Shown here: positions 1 to 5,317 of the stretch, one piece after another | Numbering within the stretch: the stretch's first letter is position 1 | How the letters are laid out: each line of letters starts with the position of its first letter | Assembly: GCA_034437615.1 (NCBI GenBank) | Contig: DAOTTW010000425.1 | Coordinates: 1-5,317 of the forward strand | Direction: 5' to 3' | Source of the DNA: DAOTTW01 sp034437615 | Lineage (GTDB): Bacteria; Chloroflexota; Anaerolineae; Aggregatilineales; Phototrophicaceae | DNA: 5,317 nt | Position numbers and translations under genes: made by a program | The notes under the pieces: generated by a model | What the model saw: only the letters and a program-made list of their open reading frames with translations | What the model was told of the DNA's origin: nothing | The model's database searches: none

Positions 1-415
1 GTGCCTCGCGTGCCGGGATGATCTGCTTCAGCACCAGCACAGAGGGATGATCGTAGACTTCGAAGGTGCTGGCGACATAGCGCTGATAGGCTTCCAGCAG
101 GCGCGTCCCTAATACCAGGTACACCCCCGCGAGCATCTCATAATCCGCCTGTGCCCCAGCCAACGACGTAAACACCTGCGGCAACGCATCCGGCAAGCCC
201 CTATCGGGCTTCATGACGCGCAACTCCCACAAGCGGGTGCGTAAGCTCTGGCTATGGCGCATATCCTGCCAGATGTGCTCGGCTAGCGTGTGTTTGGCCT
301 CCCAATTGCACACACCCGGCAACCACCCACCGAGCAAGCGCGCCATGTGCCACTCAAAGAACTGATAGCGCTTGAGCTTTTCGATTTGCCGTTTGGAGTT
401 TTTAGCAGATTCCAT
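1..415 (-). CDS. Partial ferritin-like helical protein, N-terminal 138 codons
   Basis: Reading the minus strand from an ATG at 415-413 gives 138 codons with no stop, running off the left edge, so the C-terminus is missing. An in-frame TGA lies four codons upstream of the ATG. A weak GAGAG ribosome site sits 9 nt before it, so the start is well bounded. The product begins MESAKNSKRQIEK and is almost entirely helical. Residues 38-66 (WEAKHTLAEHIW, then QDMRHSQSLRTRLWELR) form a long amphipathic helix rich in Glu, His and Asp. A second helical block with E93 and E108 follows, then YDHPSVLVLKQIIP near the edge. This pattern resembles uncharacterised ferritin-like proteins that have a helix with acidic and His metal ligands followed by a 'YD-P-V-L' segment. 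The family call is from memory of such proteins and is tentative; that this is a real coding region is much surer. It is transcribed divergently from the IclR gene. Confidence 0.72.
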   Translation of the reverse strand, partial: MESAKNSKRQIEKLKRYQFFEWHMARLLGGWLPGVCNWEAKHTLAEHIWQDMRHSQSLRTRLWELRVMKPDRGLPDALPQVFTSLAGAQADYEMLAGVYLVLGTRLLEAYQRYVASTFEVYDHPSVLVLKQIIPAREA

Positions 416-434
416 GCGTTTTTTCTCTCATTCC

Positions 435-460
435 TGTGCTTTTTTGTGCTTTGCTGTGCT
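435..460. repeat. Three TGTGCT hexamers in 10-bp phase
   Basis: TGTGCT occurs at 435-440, 445-450 and 455-460, each copy starting exactly 10 bp after the last, which puts all copies on one face of the helix. On the minus strand they read AGCACA and fall in the leader of the ferritin-like gene. On the plus strand they lie just upstream of a TTGACA at 463. They could be binding sites for a cooperatively binding regulator, or a chance or slippage-derived T-rich repeat. Confidence 0.5.
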
Positions 461-462
461 TG

Positions 463-490
463 TTGACATAGTATACCTTTACAGCATATT
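463..490 (+). promoter_or_regulatory. Possible second, weaker plus-strand promoter
   Basis: A perfect -35 hexamer TTGACA (463-468) is followed after 16 bp by CATATT (485-490, 4/6 match to TATAAT). It overlaps the minus promoter, so both could not easily be used at once. If used, it would give the IclR mRNA a leader of about 120 nt. The weak -10 makes this uncertain. Confidence 0.3.
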
Positions 491-498
491 TGCATCAA
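470..498 (-). promoter_or_regulatory. Sigma70-like promoter for the minus-strand ferritin-like gene
   Basis: On the minus strand, TTGATG (498-493) is followed after exactly 17 bp by TATACT (475-470), matching the -35 and -10 consensus at 4/6 and 5/6. Transcription would start near 463, leaving a leader of about 48 nt before the ATG at 415. The leader contains the three AGCACA repeats. Seen by eye only. Confidence 0.55.
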
Positions 499-509
499 AA
501 CCAATCAGC

Positions 510-528
510 TTTTCCGCATGACGGAAAA
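510..528. promoter_or_regulatory. Candidate operator: inverted repeat TTTTCCG-5-CGGAAAA
   Basis: TTTTCCG (510-516) and CGGAAAA (522-528) are perfect 7-bp inverted arms around CATGA. The site lies 5 bp upstream of the -35 of the plus promoter and 11 bp from the -35 of the minus promoter, so a protein bound here could affect both directions. IclR-family proteins bind short palindromes of about this size near their own genes, so autoregulation by the adjacent IclR protein is the simplest guess. With no T-run and only 7 bp of stem it is unlikely to be a terminator. Confidence 0.5.
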
Positions 529-533
529 TAAGA

Positions 534-562
534 TTGACCTGCGGACATCTCTCGCTTATGCT
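534..562 (+). promoter_or_regulatory. Sigma70-like promoter for the IclR gene
   Basis: TTGACC (534-539, 5/6 to consensus) is followed after 17 bp by TATGCT (557-562, 4/6). Transcription would start near 569, giving a leader of about 50 nt before the ATG at 620. This is the better placed of the two plus-strand promoter candidates. Confidence 0.5.
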
Positions 563-619
563 ACTTTTCAGTGATGGCAAACTAATACATGTTCGTTTTT
601 CCAAATAAAGCCTTTTGAC

Positions 620-1390
620 ATGGTTGAAGTTGTTCAATCAATCCAACGTGCGTTCAAGCTACTAGAAGTGCTCGGCAATGCAGACGAACACCTCAGCATT
701 ACCGAGATTGCGCGGCATAGCGACCTGCCCCTCGCGACGACACACCGTTTGTTGAGCACGATGGCGTCGCTTGGTTACGTCGAAAAAAGCCCTGAGACGA
801 ACAAATACACGCTTGGCGTACGCATCTTACAATTGCGCGGTGCCGTCATCGAACAGCTTAACCTCGGTGTGCAGGCCATGCCTGTGATGAAAGCGCTGAT
901 GCACCGCGTTGGCGAAACCGTGCATCTGGCCGTCTACGATCAGGGCGAAATCGTCTACATCGAGCGCGTCGAGGGCTTGCAGACGCACGGCATGTATACG
1001 CGCATCGGCAAACGTGCCCCGGCGCATTGCACAGCACTCGGCAAGGCGATGATCGCGTTTTTGCCACAAAGCCTGTGGTATCACGATGTGGTCGAGCGTC
1101 GCGGCCTCAAGCACTTCTCCGATACGACGATCACAAGCATTGACGCCCTCTGCGACGAACTAGAGCGCATTCGGGTGCATGGCTACGCCATCGATAACGG
1201 CGAGACGGGTGAACCTGTGCGCTGTTGTGCCGCACCAATCCGCGATTACACCGGGCAGGTCGTGGCCGCAATTAGCATCTCTGGCCCGCAAAGCCGGGTG
1301 GCCCCTGCACGCATCGGTGAGCTAAGCGACTCGGTGTGTTGGGCAAGTGACTTGGTCTCGCGCAAGTTAGGGTTCTTCGATTGGAAGTAA
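620..1390 (+). CDS. IclR-family transcriptional regulator
   Basis: This 256-residue protein has the normal length and two-domain layout of IclR regulators. Residues about 5-65 form the N-terminal winged helix-turn-helix: SITEIARHSDLPLATTHRLL is the helix-turn-helix, followed by the wing around GYVEKSPETNKYTLG. Residues about 80-250 form the effector-binding domain, with the hallmarks GKRAPAHCTALGKA (130-143) and GYAIDNGETGEPVRCCAAP (188-206) followed by AAISISGP (216-223). C137, C202 and C203 lie in the region that forms the ligand pocket in the family. Such proteins act as dimers or tetramers and sense small organic acids or sugar-derived metabolites; they can repress or activate. The ATG at 620 has only a weak purine stretch (AATAAAG) upstream, but the protein begins where the family does. 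It sits 142 bp upstream of the binding-protein gene in the same direction, which makes the transport and aldolase genes its likely targets. The effector is unknown. Confidence 0.95.
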   Translation: MVEVVQSIQRAFKLLEVLGNADEHLSITEIARHSDLPLATTHRLLSTMASLGYVEKSPETNKYTLGVRILQLRGAVIEQLNLGVQAMPVMKALMHRVGETVHLAVYDQGEIVYIERVEGLQTHGMYTRIGKRAPAHCTALGKAMIAFLPQSLWYHDVVERRGLKHFSDTTITSIDALCDELERIRVHGYAIDNGETGEPVRCCAAPIRDYTGQVVAAISISGPQSRVAPARIGELSDSVCWASDLVSRKLGFFDWK

Positions 1391-1410
1391 CCGCGATTTA
1401 TAGCGGACTT
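1385..1410 (+). other. Small bulged hairpin at the end of the IclR gene
   Basis: AAGT (1385-1388) and CCGC (1391-1394) can pair with GCGG (1403-1406) and ACTT (1407-1410), giving 4+4 bp with a 2-nt bulge and an 8-nt loop. It spans the IclR stop codon. There is no T-run, so it is not a standard terminator; it may be an mRNA processing or pausing structure, or chance. Confidence 0.25.
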
Positions 1411-1532
1411 CATAGCAAATACCTAAGCCAGATATGAGGAGGGCAAACCTGACGAAATACGCAAAGACTCTACACCTATCGGGACGTTTCTCGTCTTATC
1501 CACGAACAAGATTTGTTACAGGAGCATTTTTG
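1391..1532 (+). other. Leader between the IclR and binding-protein genes, no clear promoter
   Basis: This 142-bp gap holds no promoter I would defend: the best -35/-10 pairings (for example TTCATA at 1409 with GATATG at 1431) are weak. It contains a strong SD-like GAGGAGGG at 1436-1443 with no usable ATG, GTG or TTG at the right distance, and a short GACG/CGTC inverted repeat near 1483-1495. The size fits either a separate promoter for the transport genes or read-through from the IclR gene. No known riboswitch was recognised. Confidence 0.3.
1520..1524 (+). promoter_or_regulatory. Ribosome binding site that fixes the binding-protein start
   Basis: AGGAG lies 8 nt before the ATG at 1533, which is ideal spacing. 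This supports 1533 over the upstream in-frame ATG at 1434, and the next residues form a textbook signal peptide. Confidence 0.85.
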
Positions 1533-3119
1533 ATGAGCAAGAAGACATTTAGCCTGTTGGTGATATTGGCCTTGCTGCTGGGTGCGATCCCGGCGATGGC
1601 CCAGGACGCCGAAGCTGGTGGCGGTGGCACGCTGATCGGTGCCTTTGATATTGGCCCTGGTGGCGCGCCAGAAGTCCGCCCGTATATGGATACTGCTGGC
1701 CGCACATGGCTGCATAAAATCTGGACGCCGCTGGTAAGCTGGAACAGCGATCAGAGCGCTGTCGCGCCGCAACTGGCAACTGAATGGTCCGCCAACGAAG
1801 ACTTTACCGTGTGGACCTTCAACCTGCGCGAAGGCGTGACCTGGCACGATGGCGAAGCGTTCACCGCCGACGATGTTGTGTTCTCTGCTAACCTGGCGCT
1901 GAACCCCGAAGCTGCTGTGCAATTCGCCAGCTTTTCGCAATTCCCACAGGAAAACCTGGTTGAGGTGCGCGCAGTGGACGACCTGACGGTTGAGATGGAA
2001 TTTTCCGCCCCTGCCCCACGCCTGGAATTCGCCATGATTATGCTGTGGATTCTGCCAGAGCACGCATTGGCGGACCTTGACCCAGCAGATTACCAGATAA
2101 CCGACTGGTTCTTCACCGAAGCCATCGGCACAGGCCCGTTTATGCACGATGAATACGAACCGGACCAGTTCTGGGCGCTCGTGCCCAACCCCAACTACTG
2201 GGAAGGCGCGCCGCGCCTGGACCGTCTGATTAACCGCTACTTCGAAGACGAAACTGCTGCGGTGCTGGCCCTGGAAAGTGGCGACATCGATTTCACTTAT
2301 ACCAGTGGCGATGTCGCGCTGCGTTTACAGGAAACAGGCAACTATCAGACCTTCTCAGGCCCATCGGGTGTGACCAACTACTACACGTTTAATCTGCGCA
2401 ACGAAGCCTTCCAGGATGTGCGCGTGCGGCAAGCGTTCCTGTACTCCATTGACCGCGATGCCATTGTAGAGACCGTCTTCCAGGGCACACACGAAGTCGT
2501 GCCGTGCATCTCGCCGTTCCCGTCGATGTGGCCGGATGAATCCGAACTGATTGACTACTCGTACGACCCCGAACGCGCCCAGGGACTGCTGGCGGAAGCA
2601 GGCTACGACAGCAGCAGTAACTTTGAAGTCGTGACCTACTACGGCAGCCAGTTCGCGCTGGATGCGCTGGCCGCACAGCAATCCTTCCTCAGCCAGATCG
2701 GTGTGAACGTTACGCCGTTGGCGCAGGATGTGCCGACCTATAACAGCTACTACTACACGGGCGAAGGCTGGGACATCTCCTATCGTGGTGTGCTGGCAAC
2801 CGTCGGTAACTTCCCCTTCAACTTCTATCAACCGGGTGGCTTCCCGGACCTGCCAGAAGATGAAACCCTGATCGGCGAGACGTTCCCCGAACTGATCGAA
2901 CTGATTAACGCCGCACGTACCGAGGGCGACTTCGACACGTACCTCGGCCTGTTGCAAGACATCTGCGCCTTCCAGAACCAGAACGCGCTCGAAGGCTACA
3001 TGTGGACCTCGACGCGCTTCGGCACAAGCTCTGACCGTCTGGTCGATTTTTACTGGTTCCCGTCTGGTGGTGGCGGCCCATACACGGATGACGCACACCT
3101 GTGGTCGGTCAGCGACTAG
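1533..3119 (+). CDS. ABC transporter solute-binding protein, family 5 (oligopeptide/nickel/sugar type)
   Basis: The 528-residue product begins with a signal peptide: MSKK, a hydrophobic core at residues 6-19, and a likely cut after AMA at 23 leaving Gln24. No cysteine lies at the cut, so it is not a lipoprotein. The mature part fits family 5 binding proteins in length and motifs: LATEWSANEDFTVWTFNLR (81-99), GVTWHDGEAFTADDVVFS (101-118), GTGPF (199-203), PNPNYWEG (218-225), ALESGDIDF (246-254), YTFNLRNEAFQDVRVRQA (284-301) and DPERAQGLLAEAGY (345-358). The only cysteines, C325 and C478, could form a disulfide. The family captures peptides, oligosaccharides, glycosides or metal chelates and hands them to a two-permease, two-ATPase importer; the ligand cannot be read from sequence. 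The permease genes follow directly. An in-frame ATG at 1434 would add 33 polar residues before the signal peptide and is rejected. Confidence 0.94.
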   Translation: MSKKTFSLLVILALLLGAIPAMAQDAEAGGGGTLIGAFDIGPGGAPEVRPYMDTAGRTWLHKIWTPLVSWNSDQSAVAPQLATEWSANEDFTVWTFNLREGVTWHDGEAFTADDVVFSANLALNPEAAVQFASFSQFPQENLVEVRAVDDLTVEMEFSAPAPRLEFAMIMLWILPEHALADLDPADYQITDWFFTEAIGTGPFMHDEYEPDQFWALVPNPNYWEGAPRLDRLINRYFEDETAAVLALESGDIDFTYTSGDVALRLQETGNYQTFSGPSGVTNYYTFNLRNEAFQDVRVRQAFLYSIDRDAIVETVFQGTHEVVPCISPFPSMWPDESELIDYSYDPERAQGLLAEAGYDSSSNFEVVTYYGSQFALDALAAQQSFLSQIGVNVTPLAQDVPTYNSYYYTGEGWDISYRGVLATVGNFPFNFYQPGGFPDLPEDETLIGETFPELIELINAARTEGDFDTYLGLLQDICAFQNQNALEGYMWTSTRFGTSSDRLVDFYWFPSGGGGPYTDDAHLWSVSD

Positions 3120-3140
3120 CACGCATTCGCAACGTCTCAT

Positions 3141-3200
3141 GTAGGGGCGATGTATACGTCGCCCGCCTAACGACGCGGGCTGGATATATCCAGCCCCTAC
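3141..3200. repeat. Palindromic intergenic repeat (REP/MITE-like), two 20-bp palindromes in inverted ends
   Basis: The element is bounded by inverted ends GTAGGGGC (3141-3148) and GCCCCTAC (3193-3200). Inside are two self-complementary blocks. GGGCGATGTATACGTCGCCC (3145-3164) is fully paired apart from one T-G position, and GGGCTGGATATATCCAGCCC (3177-3196) is a perfect 20-bp palindrome. GCCCGC (3161-3166) can also pair with GCGGGC (3175-3180), so the RNA could switch between two hairpins and one long arm. It lies between the binding-protein and permease genes, where hairpins commonly protect the upstream message or reduce read-through so that binding protein outnumbers permease. There is no T-run for a classical terminator. 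The compact, symmetric, non-coding form suggests a dispersed element. Confidence 0.75.
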
Positions 3201-3229
3201 AACGCGAAAGTAACCGACAGGTTCAACGC

Positions 3230-4186
3230 ATGTTACGTTATCTCGTTCGTCGCATCCTTGTATCCATTCCGGTCGTCTTTGCCATCACGCTTATCATCTT
3301 CACTTTGATGGAAATTGCCCCTGGTGACGTGGTGGATTTCTTCATCAGCCCAGAGGTACAGATGACGCAAGCAACAGAAGAAGCCCTGCGCGCCCGCTTC
3401 GGGCTGGACCAGCCCGCGCCCGTGCGCTACCTGAACTGGGTGGGCAACGCATTACAGGGCGAACTGGGCTTTCGCTTCACCGATGGCCGCCCCGTCTCAG
3501 AGGTCATCGGGCGACGGCTGGGCGCAAGCCTGCTGTTGATGGGCACGGCGCTGACTATAGGCTTTACAGTCGGTACTGCACTCGGCGTGTTTATCGGCTT
3601 GCGGCAATACTCCTTCTGGGATTTCTCGCTGACGGGTATCTCGTTCCTGGGCATCTCAACGCCCGCCTTCGTGACGGGCATCCTGGCGCTGTCGATCTTC
3701 TCGATTCAACTGGGCTGGTTCCCATCCGGCGGTATGCGACCCGTAGACAGCCAGCCGACATTCTGGACGACGGTGCATCATCTGGCCTTGCCCGCGCTGG
3801 CGCTCAGCCTGCAATACATCGCGACGTTTATGCGTTACATGCGCTTCAGCATGTTGGAGTTCGTGCATTCCGACCCGATCACAACCGCACGCAGTAAGGG
3901 CCTTACAGAGCGCCGTATAACCTGGCGACACACCGTACCCAACGCGATCTTGCCCGTGATTACAATGGTCGGCGTGACGGTGCCACGCCTGGTCGTGGGC
4001 GCTGTGTTCACCGAGACGATCTTTAGCTGGCCTGGGATGGGCACACTCTACTTAGATGCTGTGTTGGGGCGTGATGTGCCGTTGCTGATGGGCATGAACC
4101 TCGTAATCGCTGTTTTCGTACTGGGTGCCAATATCGTCGTTGACCTTGCCTATGCCTTTGTAGACCCTCGGATTCGCTATGAGTAG
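3230..4186 (+). CDS. ABC transporter permease, OppB/DppB type
   Basis: This 318-residue inner-membrane protein is the first channel subunit of the importer. It starts MLRYLVRRILVSIPVVFAIT, the usual OppB/DppB opening, with the first membrane segment at about residues 9-29 followed by APGD (30-33). A long external loop comes next, including LRARFGLDQP (53-62) and GELGFRF (77-83). Further membrane segments lie near 99-124, 133-160, 184-203, 242-265 and 283-310. The cytoplasmic loop that docks the ATPase is at 216-243, with ARSKGLTERRI and NAILP as its core. The C-terminus DLAYAFVDPRIRY is typical. The ATG at 3230 has a weak AGG 8 nt upstream and gives the standard family start; an in-frame ATG at 3101 would overlap the binding-protein gene and translate the palindromic repeat, so it is rejected. 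The last 8 bases overlap the next gene. Confidence 0.94.
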   Translation: MLRYLVRRILVSIPVVFAITLIIFTLMEIAPGDVVDFFISPEVQMTQATEEALRARFGLDQPAPVRYLNWVGNALQGELGFRFTDGRPVSEVIGRRLGASLLLMGTALTIGFTVGTALGVFIGLRQYSFWDFSLTGISFLGISTPAFVTGILALSIFSIQLGWFPSGGMRPVDSQPTFWTTVHHLALPALALSLQYIATFMRYMRFSMLEFVHSDPITTARSKGLTERRITWRHTVPNAILPVITMVGVTVPRLVVGAVFTETIFSWPGMGTLYLDAVLGRDVPLLMGMNLVIAVFVLGANIVVDLAYAFVDPRIRYE

Positions 4187-5105
4187 TTCCACACAGACAA
4201 AACCCGCATCATCTGCTTCGGTGGAGCGCCAGGTAGCCAAACTCGAAGCCGAAAAAGTGCGTCCATCGGGAAACCGCGTGCTGCGGCGCTTCCTGAAGCA
4301 TCGGCTGGCACTGGTAGCCGTAGGTGTGCTCGTTTTAATCATGCTGTCGGCCTTATTCGCTGAGCTGCTGACACCCTACGCCTACGATGAAATCAACCTG
4401 AGAGCCGCAGGCGTCGCACCCAACGCCGAGCACCCTTTCGGCACAGACCGCATCGGGCGCGACGTCCTGAGCCGCACGCTGTATGGTGGGCGTGTGTCAC
4501 TACTGGTCGGCGTCGGCGCGACGATGATTTCCACACTCGTCGGCACGATATTAGGGGCCGTTTCGGGCTATTATCGCGGGTGGATCGACAACGTTATCAT
4601 GCGCGTTACCGACACCGTCATGACGTTCCCGCCTGTGATTATCATGCTGACTCTGGTCGCACTGTTGCCGCGCAGCGTCTGGAATATCGTTTTTATCATC
4701 GGCCTGCTGAGTTGGCCTGCCGTAGCGCGTCTGGTACGCGGGCAATTCATGACCATCCGCGAAGATGAATTTGTGACGGCTGCACGCGGCCTGGGTGCCA
4801 GCAATGCGCGTATCATTATCTTGCACATCCTGCCGAATGTGCTCGCACCGCTAATCGCCCTGATCACATTCAGCGTCGGCCTGGCGATCCTGACCGAAGC
4901 CGGGTTGAGCTTCCTGGGGTTGGGTGTGCCGCCGCCGACGCCAAGCTGGGGCAACATGCTGGAATCCGCCCGCAACCTGGACATCCTGCGCAACCTACCC
5001 TGGATGTGGGTGCCGCCTGCTGTGTTTACGGTGTTGACCGTGCTCTGTGTAAATTTCATCGGGGATGGCATCCGTGATGCAATTGACCCGCGACTGGTCC
5101 TATGA
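4179..5105 (+). CDS. ABC transporter permease, OppC/DppC type
   Basis: This 308-residue protein is the second channel subunit, partner of the preceding permease. A polar cytoplasmic N-terminus of about 40 residues leads into the first membrane segment (43-65). The hallmark HPFGTDRIGRDVLSRTLYGG (85-104) follows, then membrane segments near 104-130, 137-163, 168-184, 218-248 and 276-296. The ATPase-docking loop is at 197-220, with FVTAARGLGASNARI and HILPN. GLSFLGLGVPPPTPSWGNML (242-261) and the C-terminal GDGIRDAIDPRL are also standard for the family. Its ATG lies 8 bp inside the end of the upstream permease gene (shared bases 4179-4186), and there is no good ribosome site, so translation is probably coupled. 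No ATPase gene follows within the window; an aldolase gene starts 27 bp after the stop. Confidence 0.95.
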   Translation: MSSSTQTKPASSASVERQVAKLEAEKVRPSGNRVLRRFLKHRLALVAVGVLVLIMLSALFAELLTPYAYDEINLRAAGVAPNAEHPFGTDRIGRDVLSRTLYGGRVSLLVGVGATMISTLVGTILGAVSGYYRGWIDNVIMRVTDTVMTFPPVIIMLTLVALLPRSVWNIVFIIGLLSWPAVARLVRGQFMTIREDEFVTAARGLGASNARIIILHILPNVLAPLIALITFSVGLAILTEAGLSFLGLGVPPPTPSWGNMLESARNLDILRNLPWMWVPPAVFTVLTVLCVNFIGDGIRDAIDPRLVL

Positions 5106-5117
5106 TCTGATATAAGA

Positions 5118-5124
5118 AAGAGGG
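5118..5124 (+). promoter_or_regulatory. Ribosome binding site of the aldolase gene
   Basis: AAGAGGG lies 8 nt before the ATG at 5133, a strong site in the 27-bp gap after the second permease. It supports independent, efficient translation of the aldolase from the same message. Confidence 0.75.
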
Positions 5125-5132
5125 TTGTTTAT

Positions 5133-5317
5133 ATGCGTGGAAAGGACTTACGCGACAAACTGCGCACTGGTGAGCGCGTCTATGGCCTTAACGTCGAAGG
5201 GTATGGGCAACCACGCTGGCCGCGCTTCCTGGCTAATCTCAACGTGCTCGACTTCGTGTGGTTGGATACTGAACATGCGCCAAACAACCGCGAGACAGTC
5301 GCCTGGGCGCTACAGTG
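5133..5317 (+). CDS. HpcH/HpaI-type aldolase, N-terminal 61 codons
   Basis: The gene is cut off by the right edge. The product begins MRGKDLRDKLRTGERVYGLN, the usual opening of class II 2-keto-3-deoxy aldolases of the HpcH/HpaI family. It continues with RFLANLNVLDFVWLDTEHAP (31-50), matching the family's 'LA--GFDFV--D-EHGP' strand and loop. E47-H48 fits the EHG/EHA motif that carries the catalytic histidine of HpaI-like enzymes (H48 here). The family uses a divalent metal to cleave compounds such as 4-hydroxy-2-oxoheptanedioate or 2-keto-3-deoxy-L-rhamnonate to pyruvate plus an aldehyde. The metal ligands lie further downstream and cannot be checked. The substrate is not decidable from this part. 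A citrate-lyase beta-subunit-like member of the same superfamily is a less likely alternative. Its close spacing after the permeases implies co-transcription with the transporter. Confidence 0.82.
   Translation, partial: MRGKDLRDKLRTGERVYGLNVEGYGQPRWPRFLANLNVLDFVWLDTEHAPNNRETVAWALQ

Noticed and set aside
283..504. 73-codon open frame on the minus strand over the control region
   Set aside because: It overlaps the promoter region and the ferritin-like gene in a different frame; the frame starting at 415 is longer, open to the edge and protein-like.
510..528. Terminator hairpin upstream of the IclR gene
   Set aside because: The arms are only 7 bp, the flanking sequence lacks the terminator layout, and no gene ends nearby.
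1434..1532. Upstream in-frame ATG that would extend the binding protein by 33 residues
   Set aside because: It would put a polar, Arg-rich stretch before a complete signal peptide, and the ATG at 1533 has an AGGAG 8 nt upstream.
1476..2147. Long open frame on the minus strand, 223 codons
   Set aside because: It lies opposite the binding-protein gene, has no recognisable domain or ribosome site, and is a product of that gene's codon bias.
2355..3140. Long open frame on the minus strand, 261 codons
   Set aside because: It mirrors the second half of the binding-protein gene, whose plus-strand translation matches a well-known family throughout; its product has low complexity and no motif.
3141..3200. 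Rho-independent terminator between the binding-protein and permease genes
   Set aside because: The hairpins are strong but no T-run follows, and the permease genes need the same promoter as far as can be seen.
3101..3229. Upstream in-frame ATG that would extend the first permease by 43 residues
   Set aside because: It overlaps the binding-protein gene and would translate the palindromic repeat; the ATG at 3230 gives the standard family N-terminus.
4571..5071. Open frame on the minus strand, 166 codons
   Set aside because: It is antisense to the second permease and its Arg/Thr/Ser-rich product matches nothing I recognise.

Overview
The window reads as a stretch of bacterial chromosome of moderate GC. 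It holds one partial minus-strand gene at the left edge and a plus-strand catabolic or transport locus filling the rest. Gene density, Shine-Dalgarno (SD) sites and sigma70-like promoters are ordinary bacterial. The organism may be a member of the Chloroflexota. The pointers are a family 5 solute-binding protein whose signal peptide ends in AMA-Q with no lipobox, a GTAGGGGCGA/GCCCCTAC palindromic intergenic repeat of a kind I associate with such genomes, and the style of the ferritin-like protein. This is inference, not proof.

Layout. Positions 1-415 (minus) hold the first 138 codons of a helical, probably ferritin-like protein that runs off the edge. Positions 416-619 are an AT-rich divergent control region. 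It contains a good minus promoter, a good plus promoter, a weaker plus promoter, three TGTGCT hexamers spaced exactly 10 bp apart, and a perfect 7-bp-arm inverted repeat (TTTTCCG-5-CGGAAAA). Positions 620-1390 encode an IclR-family regulator. After a 142-bp leader come a family 5 solute-binding protein (start 1533), a 110-bp gap with a 60-bp palindromic repeat, an OppB/DppB-type permease (start 3230), an OppC/DppC-type permease overlapping it by 8 bp (start 4179), and the first 61 codons of an HpcH/HpaI-type aldolase (start 5133).

How the genes fit together. The binding protein captures a solute outside the membrane and delivers it to the two-subunit channel. The two ATPase subunits that such a transporter needs are not in the window. 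The aldolase directly after the second permease suggests that the imported compound, or a breakdown product, is a 2-keto-3-deoxy sugar acid or related 2-oxo acid that is split by retro-aldol cleavage. The IclR protein is the obvious candidate regulator, responding to a small organic acid or sugar-derived metabolite. The substrate cannot be named from sequence alone.

I found no RNA genes, CRISPR arrays, insertion sequences or phage genes. The locus belongs to known families. The least explained parts are the control region at 430-565 and the palindromic repeat at 3141-3200.
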